In this document: positions 48,151 through 59,049 of the stretch, piece by piece | How positions within the stretch are numbered: the stretch's first letter is position 1 | Layout of the letters: each line of letters opens with the position of its first letter | DNA from: Vitellaria paradoxa | Lineage: Eukaryota; Streptophyta; Magnoliopsida; Ericales; Sapotaceae | Direction of reading: 5' to 3' | DNA length: 64,000 nucleotides | Assembly (NCBI GenBank): GCA_019916065.1 | Contig: CM034233.1 | Coordinates: 1,674,001 to 1,738,000, forward strand | The notes under the pieces: generated by a model | What the model saw: only the letters and a program-made list of their open reading frames with translations | Told to the model about the DNA's origin: nothing | The model's database searches: none | Program-made: the position numbers and the translations under genes

Positions 48151-49437
48151 TAGAGGTGGCAAAATGGGCGGGTTAAGTGGGTTAGTGATGGGTTTAAACG
48201 GGTTAGAGATTAAATGGGTGTAACCCAAGCTCACCCATTTAAAAGGCGGGTTAGATATGGGCGGGTTGAATATGGGTTATATCAAACCCATGAACCCATA
48301 TCCAACCCATTTACTTATGACCCAACTTACTTTTTAAAAAAAATAAAAAATTTATTTCAATTAATATGTATATATATATAAATACATCAATATTTATTTT
48401 AATTAATATAATATTATACATATTATATAATATTATATATTATATTTACATTTTTCAGTTAATTTCGAATTTGTACGAACCGATTTATTTTTTATTCAAT
48501 TTTAAATTAACAACTCTCTCTCTCTCTGCGCGCACGCGCGCGCGCACATATGTGTGTGGGGGTGTGTGTGCGTGTGTGTGCGTGCGCGTGCGCTTGTGCA
48601 TGTGTGTGTGCATGTGTGCGTGTGTGTGCAGGTGTTCGTGTGTGTACGTGTGCGCGCACGAGCTCGTGTGTGTGTGCGTGTGCGCGCCCACACGCGTGTG
48701 TGCATGTGTGCCCGCGCGCGCGCGTGTAGGTGTGTATGCATGTATTTACGCGCGCGTACGTGTGTGCACGCGCGCGCATGTGTGTAGGTATGTATGCGTG
48801 TGTGCACGCGCGCGCATGCGTGTGCACGCATGTGTATAGGCATGCATGCTTGTGTATGTGCGTGCGCACGCGCGTGTGTAGGTGTGTATGCGTGTATGTG
48901 CGCGTGTACGTGTATGTGTGTACACGCGTGTGTATGCGTGCGCACACGCGTGCGCCTGTGTAGACGTGTGTGTGTGCGCGTGTGTGTGCGCGCGTGTGTG
49001 TGTAGACGTGTATGTGTGTGTGGGCGCATGTGTGTACGCGCATGTGTTATTTATATTGAATATAAAGGAGAATAGGAACAAAGAATGGAAGAAGAAATAA
49101 ATTATATATAATGTATATATTATACATTTATTGTATACGCTAAATATATATATACACGTATCATATATATATATAATGCATATATTATACATTTATTGTA
49201 GATATTGCTAGAGAGAAAGAGAACAGTGTAAAGAGAGAGGGGGGTTAAACTAATTTTTTTAACTTAAATGGGTGTTTTAACGGGTCCCGTTTCACAACCC
49301 ATTTACACCCGTTTATAAATGGGTATTTTATAAGTTACCCAATTACAACCCAATTAATAAAATAATAGGACCCAAACCCATTTATTATGGGTTTAATTGG
49401 GTGGGTTGATGGGTTTGGGTCAATTTTACCACCCCTA
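48151..49437. mobile_element. hAT-like non-autonomous element
   Basis: It is bounded by the 8-bp direct repeat ATATTACC (48143-48150 and 49438-49445). The terminal inverted repeats are TAGAGGTGGCAAAAT on the left and the complement of TAGGGGTGGTAAAAT on the right. Subterminal regions are packed with GGGTTA/AACCC and AAATGGGT/ACCCATTT motifs on both sides, as in hAT elements. No transposase. The middle is occupied by the alternating purine-pyrimidine tract. Confidence 0.9.
48524..49046. repeat. Roughly 500-bp GT/GC alternating purine-pyrimidine tract
   Basis: Almost unbroken alternation of purine and pyrimidine: TG, CG and CA steps with scattered TA. It is flanked by AT-rich DNA with (TA)n arrays near 49100-49180. 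Open frames across it in several phases encode only His/Thr/Arg- or Cys/Val-rich low-complexity strings and are artefacts. Such composition favours Z-DNA. Confidence 0.95.
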
Positions 49438-49839
49438 ATATTACCTGTTGACTATTATTTTCTTAATGCAGTTTTTCTATGTACAATAAATTTTAAAAAT
49501 TTTAATTTTTTCATAAAATTTGTCAAAATTCTTTGTAACAAACCCTCATAGTGTATTCTAACGGATTTTGACAAATTGTTTGAAAAGTTAAACTTATATT
49601 TGTACCAAAAAGTTTTACAAAATTTCCAAAAATTTAAAATATTCTATTAAAATTTTGTCACATATCATTTTATATAATTTTTAACAACTTTATATCAAAT
49701 CAAACACAAACATACAGCTATTATTTCAATACAATTTTTTGTTCTCCAAATTTTAAAAAATTTAACTTTTCAAAAATTTTGAAAGTTTTTTACATTCCAA
49801 ACGGTCTCTTAATTTCAAAGAATTATATACAAGCGCAAC

Positions 49840-50775
49840 TATTTACAATTCCTTCGCATCAAATAATTGTTGCATGTCATGCACTACATATTATAAATCC
49901 TCAATTGCAAAAATAATTCATATACACAAAAATCTTATATATAACGAGAGAGCATTAAAAATTATCCAAGTAATTAACCCAAACAACACCCCACACTTTT
50001 TTTTTTAATTCTAATAATAGAAAATAAGCAAGTTAAAAGTGTTCAAAAGCATCCAAGAAAATAGAGAAATAAACCCAAGAAACAACTAATATTACTCGAC
50101 CTTAGCAGCTCTGCATGAAGATTTCTTATTGCTAGCAGCTAATTAATTGCTCAATTTGGCTTCATAACTGACGATTCAAATCTTCTACCGTAGGTATCTT
50201 CATGGAGTTATTAAAACTTGTCACTTGCAGGAAAATGGTAAAAAATAAAAAAAAAATGTAATTTCATATTTTATCAGCAATGTGAGTATAATAGAACAGG
50301 TTAATATTGATGTCTTGAAAAATTCATAGGCCATTAGGGATCTGTTAAAACAATAATTCCAATTCCATGTTTGTTTGTGTTTAGACATTTCTTGTTTGTT
50401 TGCAACTGATGCAGCTAGTGAAATACTTCTTAATTTTACAAGTCTTCTTGGAGTCATAAATGAGCTGTTTCCTTTCCTTTCCTCTTCTCTTCGTTGATCT
50501 TTCTATGTATAAAACTACTATGATCTAACCGTCTAAATTTTGACAAAGTATATACGTGCTAAATTTATATCAGCACCACAATTTTTCAATTCTCATTGGC
50601 ACTTATCAAATTGAGGAAAATAATTTAAAATTTTATGATAAAGGAAAATAATAGATTCATATCTATTAATCCCTAATAAAATCTTAAAAGGAATATACCT
50701 ATTCTATGGATTTCTAAGATAGATATATTTAATAATACGCTGTTGTATTCATAACTTTTTCAAAATGTAGAATGT
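49840..50775 (-). pseudogene. Third, diverged relic of the NLR 3' flank
   Basis: Aligns with 11160-12040 and 36120-37000: shared landmarks are CTTAGCAGCTCTGCATGAAGATTTCTTATTG, TCTTCATGGAGTTATTAAAACTTGTCACTTGCAGGAAAATGG, GGAGTCATAAATGAGCTGTTTCC and TTTCTAAGATAGATATATT. Similarity stops at about 50775, where an AT-rich repeat begins, and no NLR coding sequence follows. The splice acceptor (GCAAGTGACAAG) is altered relative to the other copies. Confidence 0.75.
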
Positions 50776-50789
50776 AAGACCATGTTTGA

Positions 50790-51400
50790 TAATGTTTAAG
50801 TTTACTATTTTTTTGCTTACATTTATAGATTTTTAAAAATTGGTAACAAAAACATGTTTGTTAAATTTATTTTTATTTTTTGTTTCCCAAAAATAAAATC
50901 TTAAACGGAAAAATGAAAAAAAAAATGTTTATTTTTTTTCTATTATAAACATTTTGTCAATTTTAATACTTTATCTATTTTTGTTGCATCATATTAAAAT
51001 AAATTATTTTATTTAAATATTTTATTAAACTAAAATTATTTATAATAATAATATAATATAATTTAGTTTAATTAATTAATGTAATAAATTATATAATTAA
51101 ATTTAATTAATTAAATTAATATGAATATATTCTATTAAATTATTTTTAATAAATAATATAATTAAAGTAATTAACTTATATGAAATACATTTTATCAAAT
51201 TATTTTTAATAAATAATATAATTATATTATATTTAATATATTTTATTTTGATGAATTAAATCATTTTTAATAAAAATAAAATTAAAATAATTTTAATTAA
51301 TTAATTAATTAAATTAATATGAAATATATTTTATTAAAATAAAAATCAATTATTTTAAACAAAATTGCTCTAGACGCAGTAAAACAATAGAAAACAAAAA
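50790..51400. repeat. AT-rich dispersed repeat, copy c
   Basis: Same motif order as 31735-32060 and 44990-45730 (TTTTAATACTTTATCTATTTTTGTTGCATCATATTAAAATAAATTATT). It truncates the NLR 3' relic. Non-coding. Confidence 0.5.
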
Positions 51401-51479
51401 TTAGAAAACATAAAAAGACAAATACTTGTTGGGTCTTGACTCCTTGTTGAGTCTTGACTCTTAATAAAAATTATAAAAA

Positions 51480-52140
51480 ATTACAAAGTCGTCGAACTAG
51501 CCCTACAGCAGTTCCATGACATCTGGGTGGTGAACTATTTGATTAAACTCGAATAAATTATAACAAAAATAGATTACAAGTTTTGAACTTTCTAGCTTAC
51601 AATAGTGACAGTAATGTATATCTAAACTATTCAATTTTAATGTGTATTTAAAAATAATTAGTTAAAAATTAAATTTTAAATATGCAATTTTTTAATTATT
51701 TTTTAAATGATCAAATTTATCTTTTCAACTTCTTTTAAATTATAAAAGATAAAAATATTAAATTAACACAAAAATTAAAAAATTAACTACTAAAAAATTA
51801 TTATTTTTCTCCTCAAATAAAAAATATATATGATGCGTTTGAAATGACAAAAAGTGAGATAAAATGAGATAAGTGAGGTAAGTTATAGATTCGTAATTTC
51901 GTACAGTAAAATAAAAAATAAATAATTTTTAAAAATTTTTAATATTTTTTTATTATTTTTTAAAATTTTTAGTCACTCTAAACAGAACTATATATATATA
52001 TATATATAAACTAGTTAAAAAGAGATTAATTTTTTTTCCCAAAATTTATCTTAATTTAACAATCTCCCATTGCATGTCACGCATCCCTCCAAGCGCATCC
52101 ACCCGTGGTACTGTTGGATTGGAGAATTTGGACTTGCTAT
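51480..52140. repeat. DRB-flank duplicate with the DRB exon deleted
   Basis: 51480-51610 matches 46080-46215 (CAGTTCCATGACATC...GGGTGGTGAACTATTTGATTAAACTCG). It then jumps to sequence like 46690 onward (TTCAATTTTAATGTG) and to CCACCCGTGGTACTGTTGGATTGGAGAATTTGG (like 47000). The exon region between is missing. A MITE-like unit lies at 51835-51985. Confidence 0.65.
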
Positions 52141-53950
52141 AGCGTGTGTTGACGCTTAGGGTGGCTTTGGTGAAAAAAATAAAAAATAAAAATAAAAACT
52201 TCTATAATTTTTTTATTTTCGTATTTTCACTTTAAAAAAATTGTATATTTAATAAAAGATTGTAAAAGTTAAAAAAATTAAAGCATTTTGATAAAAATTA
52301 AAGAATATATTTGATAAATTTTAATTAAAAATTTGAAAAAAATTATAAAAATGAGCGAGCCTTACGTAGTCTCTCTCATTATTTACCGATTCCATCCTCG
52401 GTGGCCGCGAGGTGAAGATTTTTTTATTAAAATAACTGGAAAGAGGTAGGTGAAAAAGAAATGTGGTGGGAAGCTTCGTGTTTATTTTTCTTCGAATCCC
52501 TTATCCGCTCCTGCTGACCGCCACTAACCAAGTCTCAGTTGAATAATCAATGAAAAGTCAATAAAAGTTAGCGCCTGGGCCGCCCCGCCAAATACTCCCC
52601 GCTTTACCAATACTGTACTTACTAAGGCTTAATTTGAGAAAAAGAATTTAATTTTTTTTAACTAGCCGCTATTTAATTATTAAAAATTTATTTTTTTGTT
52701 TTCATTTTTTTTGTTTTTTAGTTTGAAAACAAAAAGATAAATTTTTAATAATTAACTTTTTACTAATTTGACATTATTATTTTTTTATAAATTAAATAAA
52801 ATTTAAAATGTAAGAGGTTAAATTTTATTATTTTAGAAAAAATAAAAAAATTGAGTCGCTAAAAAATTGAGTAACTCTTATAAGCTTCATTTGGAATGAC
52901 AAAAAATTCTGAAAAATGATGAAAAATATTAAAAATTTTAAAAATTATTCACTTTTTATCTCATTACACAAATTACGAAATCACAACTTATCTCACTTTA
53001 TTTCATTTTATCTCACTCTAAATATATCCTTAGTGTCTTCACCCAAAAACTCAGCGTTTAGAGCTCTATAAGTTACCAAAAATCTCTACAAAATTCTATA
53101 TAAAAACTTTTTTTACCTCTAAATTTTTATGAAATTTCTACAAATTCTAATAAATCTCTAAAAAAATTCTGCGCAAAATGTCAAAATTTTTCTATCAGAA
53201 TTCGTTCGAATAGACTGTTTAAATGGAAATTTTCTGTTACAATTTATTCAAATGGATACCACAATTTTTATTAAATTTTATTACTTTTTATTACTTTAAA
53301 CACCCCTTGTTAACTATGCTTTAAATACTAAATAAAATTATCAAATCACACTTTACCTCAATTTTTAAAACTCTAAACAACCTCCCGTATAACTATTAAC
53401 CTCTCGTATAAATCTCCAACAAACTCCATAAAACTTCAACAACTTCTATAACTTATTAAAATTTTTTATCACACTTTTACTTTTCCTACCTTTTCTAATT
53501 TCAAAAATTTTCAATGTTTCGCTAAAAAATAGAAAATTCGTATCAAGATTAATCGAGTGCGAAATTTTTTTTTCATAATCATATTGTTTGCATCGAAAGT
53601 TTTCAAACGAGTACCATTGTCACTAATTTATCTCTATTTTTTTAAATCCATTAAAACGAATTTGGACAAATCGTTTTAACGGTTTACTGGTATAAAATCC
53701 GTTAGAACGGATTTGGAAGACAGTTCTAATAGTTTTGGCATTGTTCAGAGAGAGAATAAACTTTTTTTGAATCCGTTAGAACGAATTTGGGAAACCGTTC
53801 TAACGGTTTTGACACTTTTATCTCCAAAAAACACGGTTTAGAAAAAAACACCAAACACCATTCTTTACTCCAAACTACATTTTTTCTTATTTTTTATCAT
53901 TCCAAACGCTACCTAACCTTTTAGTAATTTTTTATTAAAAATAATTAAAA
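52141..53950. other. Intergenic with MITE-like units and a short tandem repeat
   Basis: Contains an inverse MITE-like unit (52885-53030) and three degenerate copies of a unit of about 65 bp around AATCCGTTAGAACGAATTTGGGAAACCGTTCTAACGGTTTTG (53640-53815). Each copy is itself partly palindromic. A more balanced-composition patch lies at 52385-52620. No gene seen. Confidence 0.5.
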
Positions 53951-54004
53951 CAAAAAAGTTATTAAGAATTACAAAAAGCTTCAGGGCGGTGAACTGTTTC
54001 AAAG

Positions 54005-54333
54005 CCCCGTTTGGTTGAGCAAAAAATTCGCGAAAAATTATAAAAAAAATTACAAATATTTATCTATTTTTATCAATTTTTATCATTTTCATTTTTTATA
54101 CTTTTTTTTCAAAATTTAAATTTTATAAACTTTTACAAAAAGTTACCCATTTTTTCATTTTTTTAATATTTGTTAACTTTTCATACTAATTTTTGACTAA
54201 AATCATTAGAACGGTTTATTTCACATTATTCTAACAGATTTTTTTAATCACTTTTAATTAATCTTTTAAACACTAAAAAATAGTTGACATTCCTCAAATT
54301 TTCCGACTTTGGATATTTTGATTGTCCAAACGG
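54005..54333. mobile_element. MITE with 7-8 bp target duplication
   Basis: Flanked by TTTCAAAG (53997-54004) and CTTCAAAG (54334-54341). The ends CCCCGTTTGGTTGAGC and GATTGTCCAAACGG form imperfect inverted repeats. It interrupts DRB-flank sequence that is continuous in the other copies (GGTGGTGAACAATTTGATCAAACTCG). The target length suggests a hAT-type MITE. Confidence 0.7.
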
Positions 54334-54389
54334 CTTCAAAGTCGAATAATTTATAATGAAAATAAATTAAAAATTTTGCATAAGAATTT

Positions 54390-54700
54390 AACAACTTTTT
54401 AAATTTATTTTTGTGACGAGAGTTGGTGCTAATGTCAGCTCCCGTGAAAATCCAAGTGCAATGCCATTAACCAAATGGATCATGGGCATTCCGATCACTT
54501 CATAGCAACAGGTCCAAATTTCCTCCCAAAACCGGCGATCAACACCGGTTCCGGAAGTGGTCAAATTGGTGCTCGCACGATAAGCTAGCTGCTTGCCTTC
54601 TCGGCACACGATAGTGCATTTTCCTTCACCGCAGGTTAATCGCCGGAAAAACCAGGGAGTAAGGACAGAAAGAGAGCTAAATACATCCCGCAGATTACAA
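54390..54700. other. Unassigned insertion in the DRB flank
   Basis: Sequence of balanced composition absent from the other DRB blocks. A minus-strand frame at 54609-54388 contains RRFWEEIWTCC and similar strings. I cannot assign it to a family with confidence; a retroelement scrap is possible. Confidence 0.3.
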
Positions 54701-54791
54701 AGTTTTGGACTTATAGTGACTGTAATTTTTCAAGTCAATTGCTGCAAACATAGATCGAAGCCGTTGTGGTTCAGAGGGATGGTTTACCTAC

Positions 54792-55032
54792 TAGGATCCT
54801 GTCGGAGTGAGGGGGGCCTCGGTTGGAGAGAGAGTTGAGGGCCACCTCGGCGGCGGCGTGCTCGGCCTGGCGGAGGGGTGGAACAGTAGTTGGGGCTCTC
54901 GAAGTTCTCGCCATTGAAGTTGACGGTGGCCTTGAACCGCGGGGCGTGGTCGGGACCTTCTCGTACGCAAGTGTAGGAGGGGAGGTTGCAGCAGCTCCTC
55001 TGCGCCAGCTCCTGAAGTTGGTGCTTGAACAT
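54792..55032 (-). pseudogene. DRB-type exon 1, frameshifted copy
   Basis: Starts MFKHQLQELAQRSCCNLPSY, continues FKATVNFNGENFESPNYCST, then leaves the frame because of one extra G in GGCGGAGGGGTGG (GGCGGAGGGTGG in the 46-kb copy). The donor is also weaker (GTAGGT). The first dsRNA-binding domain is therefore broken after its central beta strands. No downstream exon is present. Confidence 0.85.
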
Positions 55033-55150
55033 CTTCAGGTTACTTTCGAATCCGCTCTCTTCTTATTGCAGCTTGATGAATCGCAGTTGAGTGCGGCAGC
55101 TCTCCCATTTCAGTATAAAAGAACGTTATGGTTTCATGTCTTTAGGACAC

Positions 55151-55437
55151 TGTTGTAAATAAATGCTAGTTAAAGGGTAGTTAGTATTTGTAAAATAACA
55201 ACTGAGCTGAGTTGGATTGTAGATAGCAAAAGCTAGGCATGTGCTAGTAGAATCAGATCTTAATTTTTAGGATAATTGGTTAGAATTGATATAGATATAT
55301 ATAGCGATTTTTTTTTCTTTTTTCATGGTAGTGTGTTTTGTAATTTTGACAGATGAATGAAAGGTTGAGCACAGTTTAGTCTTCTGTTCTTCTTCTTTCT
55401 TTTTTCTTCTTCTTTTCATTTCTTACATGGTATCAAA
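55151..55437 (+). mobile_element. Outer copia element: 5' LTR
   Basis: A 287-bp LTR by its limits TGTTGTAAAT...TTCTTACA. It ends immediately before a primer binding site TGGTATCAAAG (55438-55448), complementary to the 3' end of initiator tRNA-Met as in most plant copia elements. The partner LTR lies outside the window, so the ends are inferred from TG...CA and the primer site. It sits just beyond the frameshifted DRB relic. Confidence 0.7.
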
Positions 55438-55457
55438 GTAAGTTTAGTTTTAGAACT

Positions 55458-55467
55458 ATGACCACTA
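55458..55467 (+). pseudogene. Outer copia gag start, split by the nested element
   Basis: An ATG at 55458-55460 begins the gag frame of the outer element. After only ten bases it is interrupted by the inner copia element, and the frame resumes in phase beyond its right target duplication at about 61779. This is the first fragment of the gag described at 61779-62980. Confidence 0.65.
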
Positions 55468-55944
55468 TGTTAGAATTTTCTATATATTGAGCATACATTA
55501 ATTAATTTTTATTTTTATCAAAAATGAGTTAGAACCAAATTAAAGATGGGAATATACATGATAAGACCCATTTTGTTATGATCTATATTGTTAGATTTAT
55601 GTGCATCTAATAGGAATAATGGGGTTAGACGATTAGTGTGGGCCAGTTGTTGAGCCCACTGTAGGCCTTTTATGAAAAGGCCTAGTGAGACCAGAGTTTA
55701 TCCTATAAATATATGGTTATATCATCTCTCTACCCTATACAAACAGAATATGCCCCATAGAAAATTCGTCATACAGACCTAGAGTATAGAAAGGAAGATG
55801 CATAACCGCCAAAGTTTTTCTTGAACTTGAAGATCTTTTTTGTTGGCATTCAAGATCATAGAACAAACAAGTACACTTTCGCATTATTGTATGCGTAATT
55901 TTGATATTCTTAAATTCAAATACAAATCTATTTTAAATCTTATA
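55468..55944 (+). repeat. Inner copia 5' LTR
   Basis: Starts TGTTAGAATTTTC and ends ...AATCTTATA just before the primer binding site. It carries TATAAATATAT at about 55704. It matches 61247-61773 along its length except for a roughly 50-bp tandem repeat found only in the 3' LTR. Confidence 0.9.
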
Positions 55945-56395
55945 TTTGGTATCAAAGCCTACTATATATACATAAGAGACTCATTGTATGATTCCATATA
56001 GTTAAATTTTTTTTGATCTAAAAATACATTGATTATTTTTTTAAATTTTCAAACGGGGTTTTTTTTTTTAATTATTGTCGAAATAAAGAAAATTTTGACA
56101 TAAAAAAATTGGATCTAATTCAAACCGTGAATCCAAATTCACGATTGTTGTGTGTATATGTATACATATATATGCATATATTTCGTCCGCGTTGTTGTCT
56201 CTCGGTTTCAAACTCAAAAAAAAAAAAGGCTTGCTTTTAAAGCATACGAGTAAAGTGCTGTGCAGTCATTAAAAAAAAAAAAAAAAAAAGAAGAACAACA
56301 AGTTGACTTTTCCTTTTATTCTTTACACACTGCACAGATCCAAGTTTCCACCTATATAAGTATCACATAGCTTCGCAATTTTGTCCTTTTGCGGC

Positions 56396-56426
<31 letters not shown>

Positions 56427-56929
56427 AATAGAGAATATATATAAAAAAAAGTTTGCATCCGCAACGCAACCAGAAAATATATTGGATGAGGGCGTGCCCA
56501 AATCAGCGCCCAACAACACTCAAATCCCACGCGCGTGAGGGCGCGTTCTAGAGTTTTGACAAAATTTATTTTGATCCTCTTGAGATGAGGATTTCATAAA
56601 ATATTTTTTTATAATTTTTTGGGCACTATTTAGTATTTTTTCGGGCTCAAAATATATATATATACATTGTCTCATGTGAATATTCTAAAATAGTATACTC
56701 TCTCATGTACTGTCTTTTATAATAATAATAAAAAAGGCGCCTAAATTCGTGTTTTTATGTGAAATTTTGTAATAGAAAATTTGGAGCACAAATTTTGGCA
56801 ACATATATGTTATTTATGGGATCACTGGATATATTCGGATATTTAAATACTTATAATAATGTGATTGCGAGCATATTCCTTTGATACAGAAATACTAGAA
56901 ATAACATAGGGCAATTTAAACCAAAGACT

Positions 56930-57975
56930 GTCATATTAAGGATTTGTAGATTGATATAGGTGCTACTGCCCAAAGGGGTACATCTATTGATATCTAAAAT
57001 ATGATAATATTCATTGTATTATTACATTAATCGCCTACCCAAAGGGGGTTACTGCATGCTCTAATGACATGGATTTTTTTTTGGTGGCTGACTTGAGAAT
57101 ATTCATTTTTAAGAGGTTGGTTTGCCCAAAGGGGACTAATCTTTTAAATATTTGAGCATTCTCATTGTAATTAGCCGTGAGGTATCACATAGCATGTTGC
57201 ACTCTGCCCAAAAGGGAGACGGCAATGATGCACCGAGTTACCTCTATTATTATTTTTATGCTTAATTAAGTTTAAAGCACATAGAGATTGTTTATTACTC
57301 ATATTCAGCTATTTTGTTGCCTCTTGTATTCGCATGTATAGTTTCTTTATAATTATTAATAGCAATACAATTATTGTGCTACTGAATGATTCCAATTTTA
57401 AGAAGTGGGAGCAAAATTTTTTTAGGTTACCTGTTTTTTGATATTCTGGATCTAATGGTAATATATACTCTCACTGGTTTTAATTGCATAATATTGAATT
57501 TTTTTAATTGAACTATTTAATGGCCTCAGAGGTGCTTATTTATATTTTCTTCTCACATTTTTAAGCACATAATTTTTTTAAGGGTATAAAATAATAATTA
57601 CAATCATGGAAAACTTACGTATGATTATGTCATGGTAAGAGATATTTAATTGATACTAGTGTTACTGCCCAAAGGAGTGTGCTCGTTGATTCTTGATATT
57701 TTTTGTATATTTGTACATGACGAGCCATTCTATTATTACATATAATAATCTGCTCAAAGGGGGTTGTTGTATGTATTAATGATAAGGTAAAATTCAGCGA
57801 CTGATCAGAGAATATTTGGGTGAGAAGAGTCTTTCTGCCCAAAGGAGATGGACTTTTCAAATCTGGGTATTCTTATTAGTGGTTTACTAAAGGGACCTCA
57901 TAGCATATTGCACTCTCTGCCCAAATGGGAGATGGCAATGATGTATTGAGTCATCCCTTATGGTTTATGCTTGAT
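56930..57975 (+). repeat. Two direct repeats carrying TGCCCAAAGGGG motifs
   Basis: Blocks at about 56930-57270 and 57630-57975 match each other. Each has four copies of a TGCCCAAAGGGG-like motif (56967, 57036, 57123, 57205 and 57666, 57751, 57836, 57918), at spacings of roughly 70-90 bp. The blocks occupy the place between the primer site and integrase where gag and protease belong, but I cannot read gag there. Confidence 0.8.
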
Positions 57976-58149
57976 TAAGTTTAAAACATATTTTGTCTCT
58001 GATTGCTAATTATTATTTTAAAAATCTTCAAATTATTAAGCGTGATGTTTTACATAATGGTTTATTTTAGATAAATCTAGTGCAAATTTTGAGTATGCTT
58101 CTTTTTCATGATGATAATAGTATATCGAAGAGACCTAAAGTTTAAGATA

Positions 58150-58640
58150 ATTTTTTTTTCTTATAACATAAAAGACTAGGTCATATTTCTAAAAAGAGAA
58201 TTCATAGGTTTATAAATGATGATATTTTAATATCTCTTAATTTTGAAAACTCAAACATGATGTTATAGGATAGCATATAGGACCATTTGTCAAGTATTTA
58301 CAAGAATGTAGGACTGTTACCCAATATAACATGCCTAAGAGTCCTAAACAAAATGGCATGGTCGAAAGGTGTAATTGCACCCTTAAAGACATGATGGGAA
58401 ATATAATGAGTTAGTGAAATTGCCTTTGTATCTTTTGGGTGATACTATAAAATCTATCTTATATTTTTTTAATAGAGATCCCAGTAATTTTGTTCCTAAA
58501 ACACCTTCTAAAATATAGAGTACTAGATAGCTTAGTCTTAACCATCTTCGTGTTTGGGGTACACAGAGGTTAATATATATGACCTTTTTGAAAGAAAGAT
58601 TGACCCTAGAACTGCTTATTATTTCTTTATAGGTATCTAA
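58150..58640 (+). pseudogene. Inner copia integrase relic
   Basis: Fragments in shifting frames: a pre-integrase piece reading KRLGHISKKRI-like near 58160-58205, a PKSPKQNGMVERCN-like stretch at about 58330-58370 that includes the catalytic glutamate, and a downstream PSNFVPKTPSK-like stretch. Stops and indels throughout. Confidence 0.75.
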
Positions 58641-59049
58641 CTAGTTCTAAGGGTACAAGTTCTACTGTCCTACACTAAGTATGAGATTTTTTTTTGAGTC
58701 TCAAGCTACTATTTTTTAAGCTTGATACATCTAAATTAGACCTTTCATAGCAGATTGATGAAGATGGGAGCAATGTGGTGACGCTTATTTCATTGTCCAA
58801 AATCTAGACCTTTGTTTTGTGCACACCTATAGAGGAGATGATTATGAGTACCTGGGGATTTATAATACCATTCCTATTAGTGCTCATGATCTTGTTATAC
58901 TTAATCCTATTTCTATTAGTGCTCTTAATCCTATTCTATATATATCTATGAGAAAATTCATCAAATGAGTTATTTGTGTATCTCGGTGAAAATGATTATG
59001 ATATATATCCTATGGTTAATCTAGTGACTTATGGTGGTGTTATTTTGAG

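Noticed and set aside
48366..49192. Many overlapping open frames on both strands (Cys/Val-rich and His/Thr/Arg-rich)
   Set aside because: They are translations of the alternating GT/GC tract inside the hAT-like element, open in many phases at once; no domain and no gene structure.
54388..54609. Minus-strand 73-codon frame as a gene
   Set aside because: Similarity to any family is too vague (a faint LINE-like FWEEIW string); kept only as an unassigned insertion.
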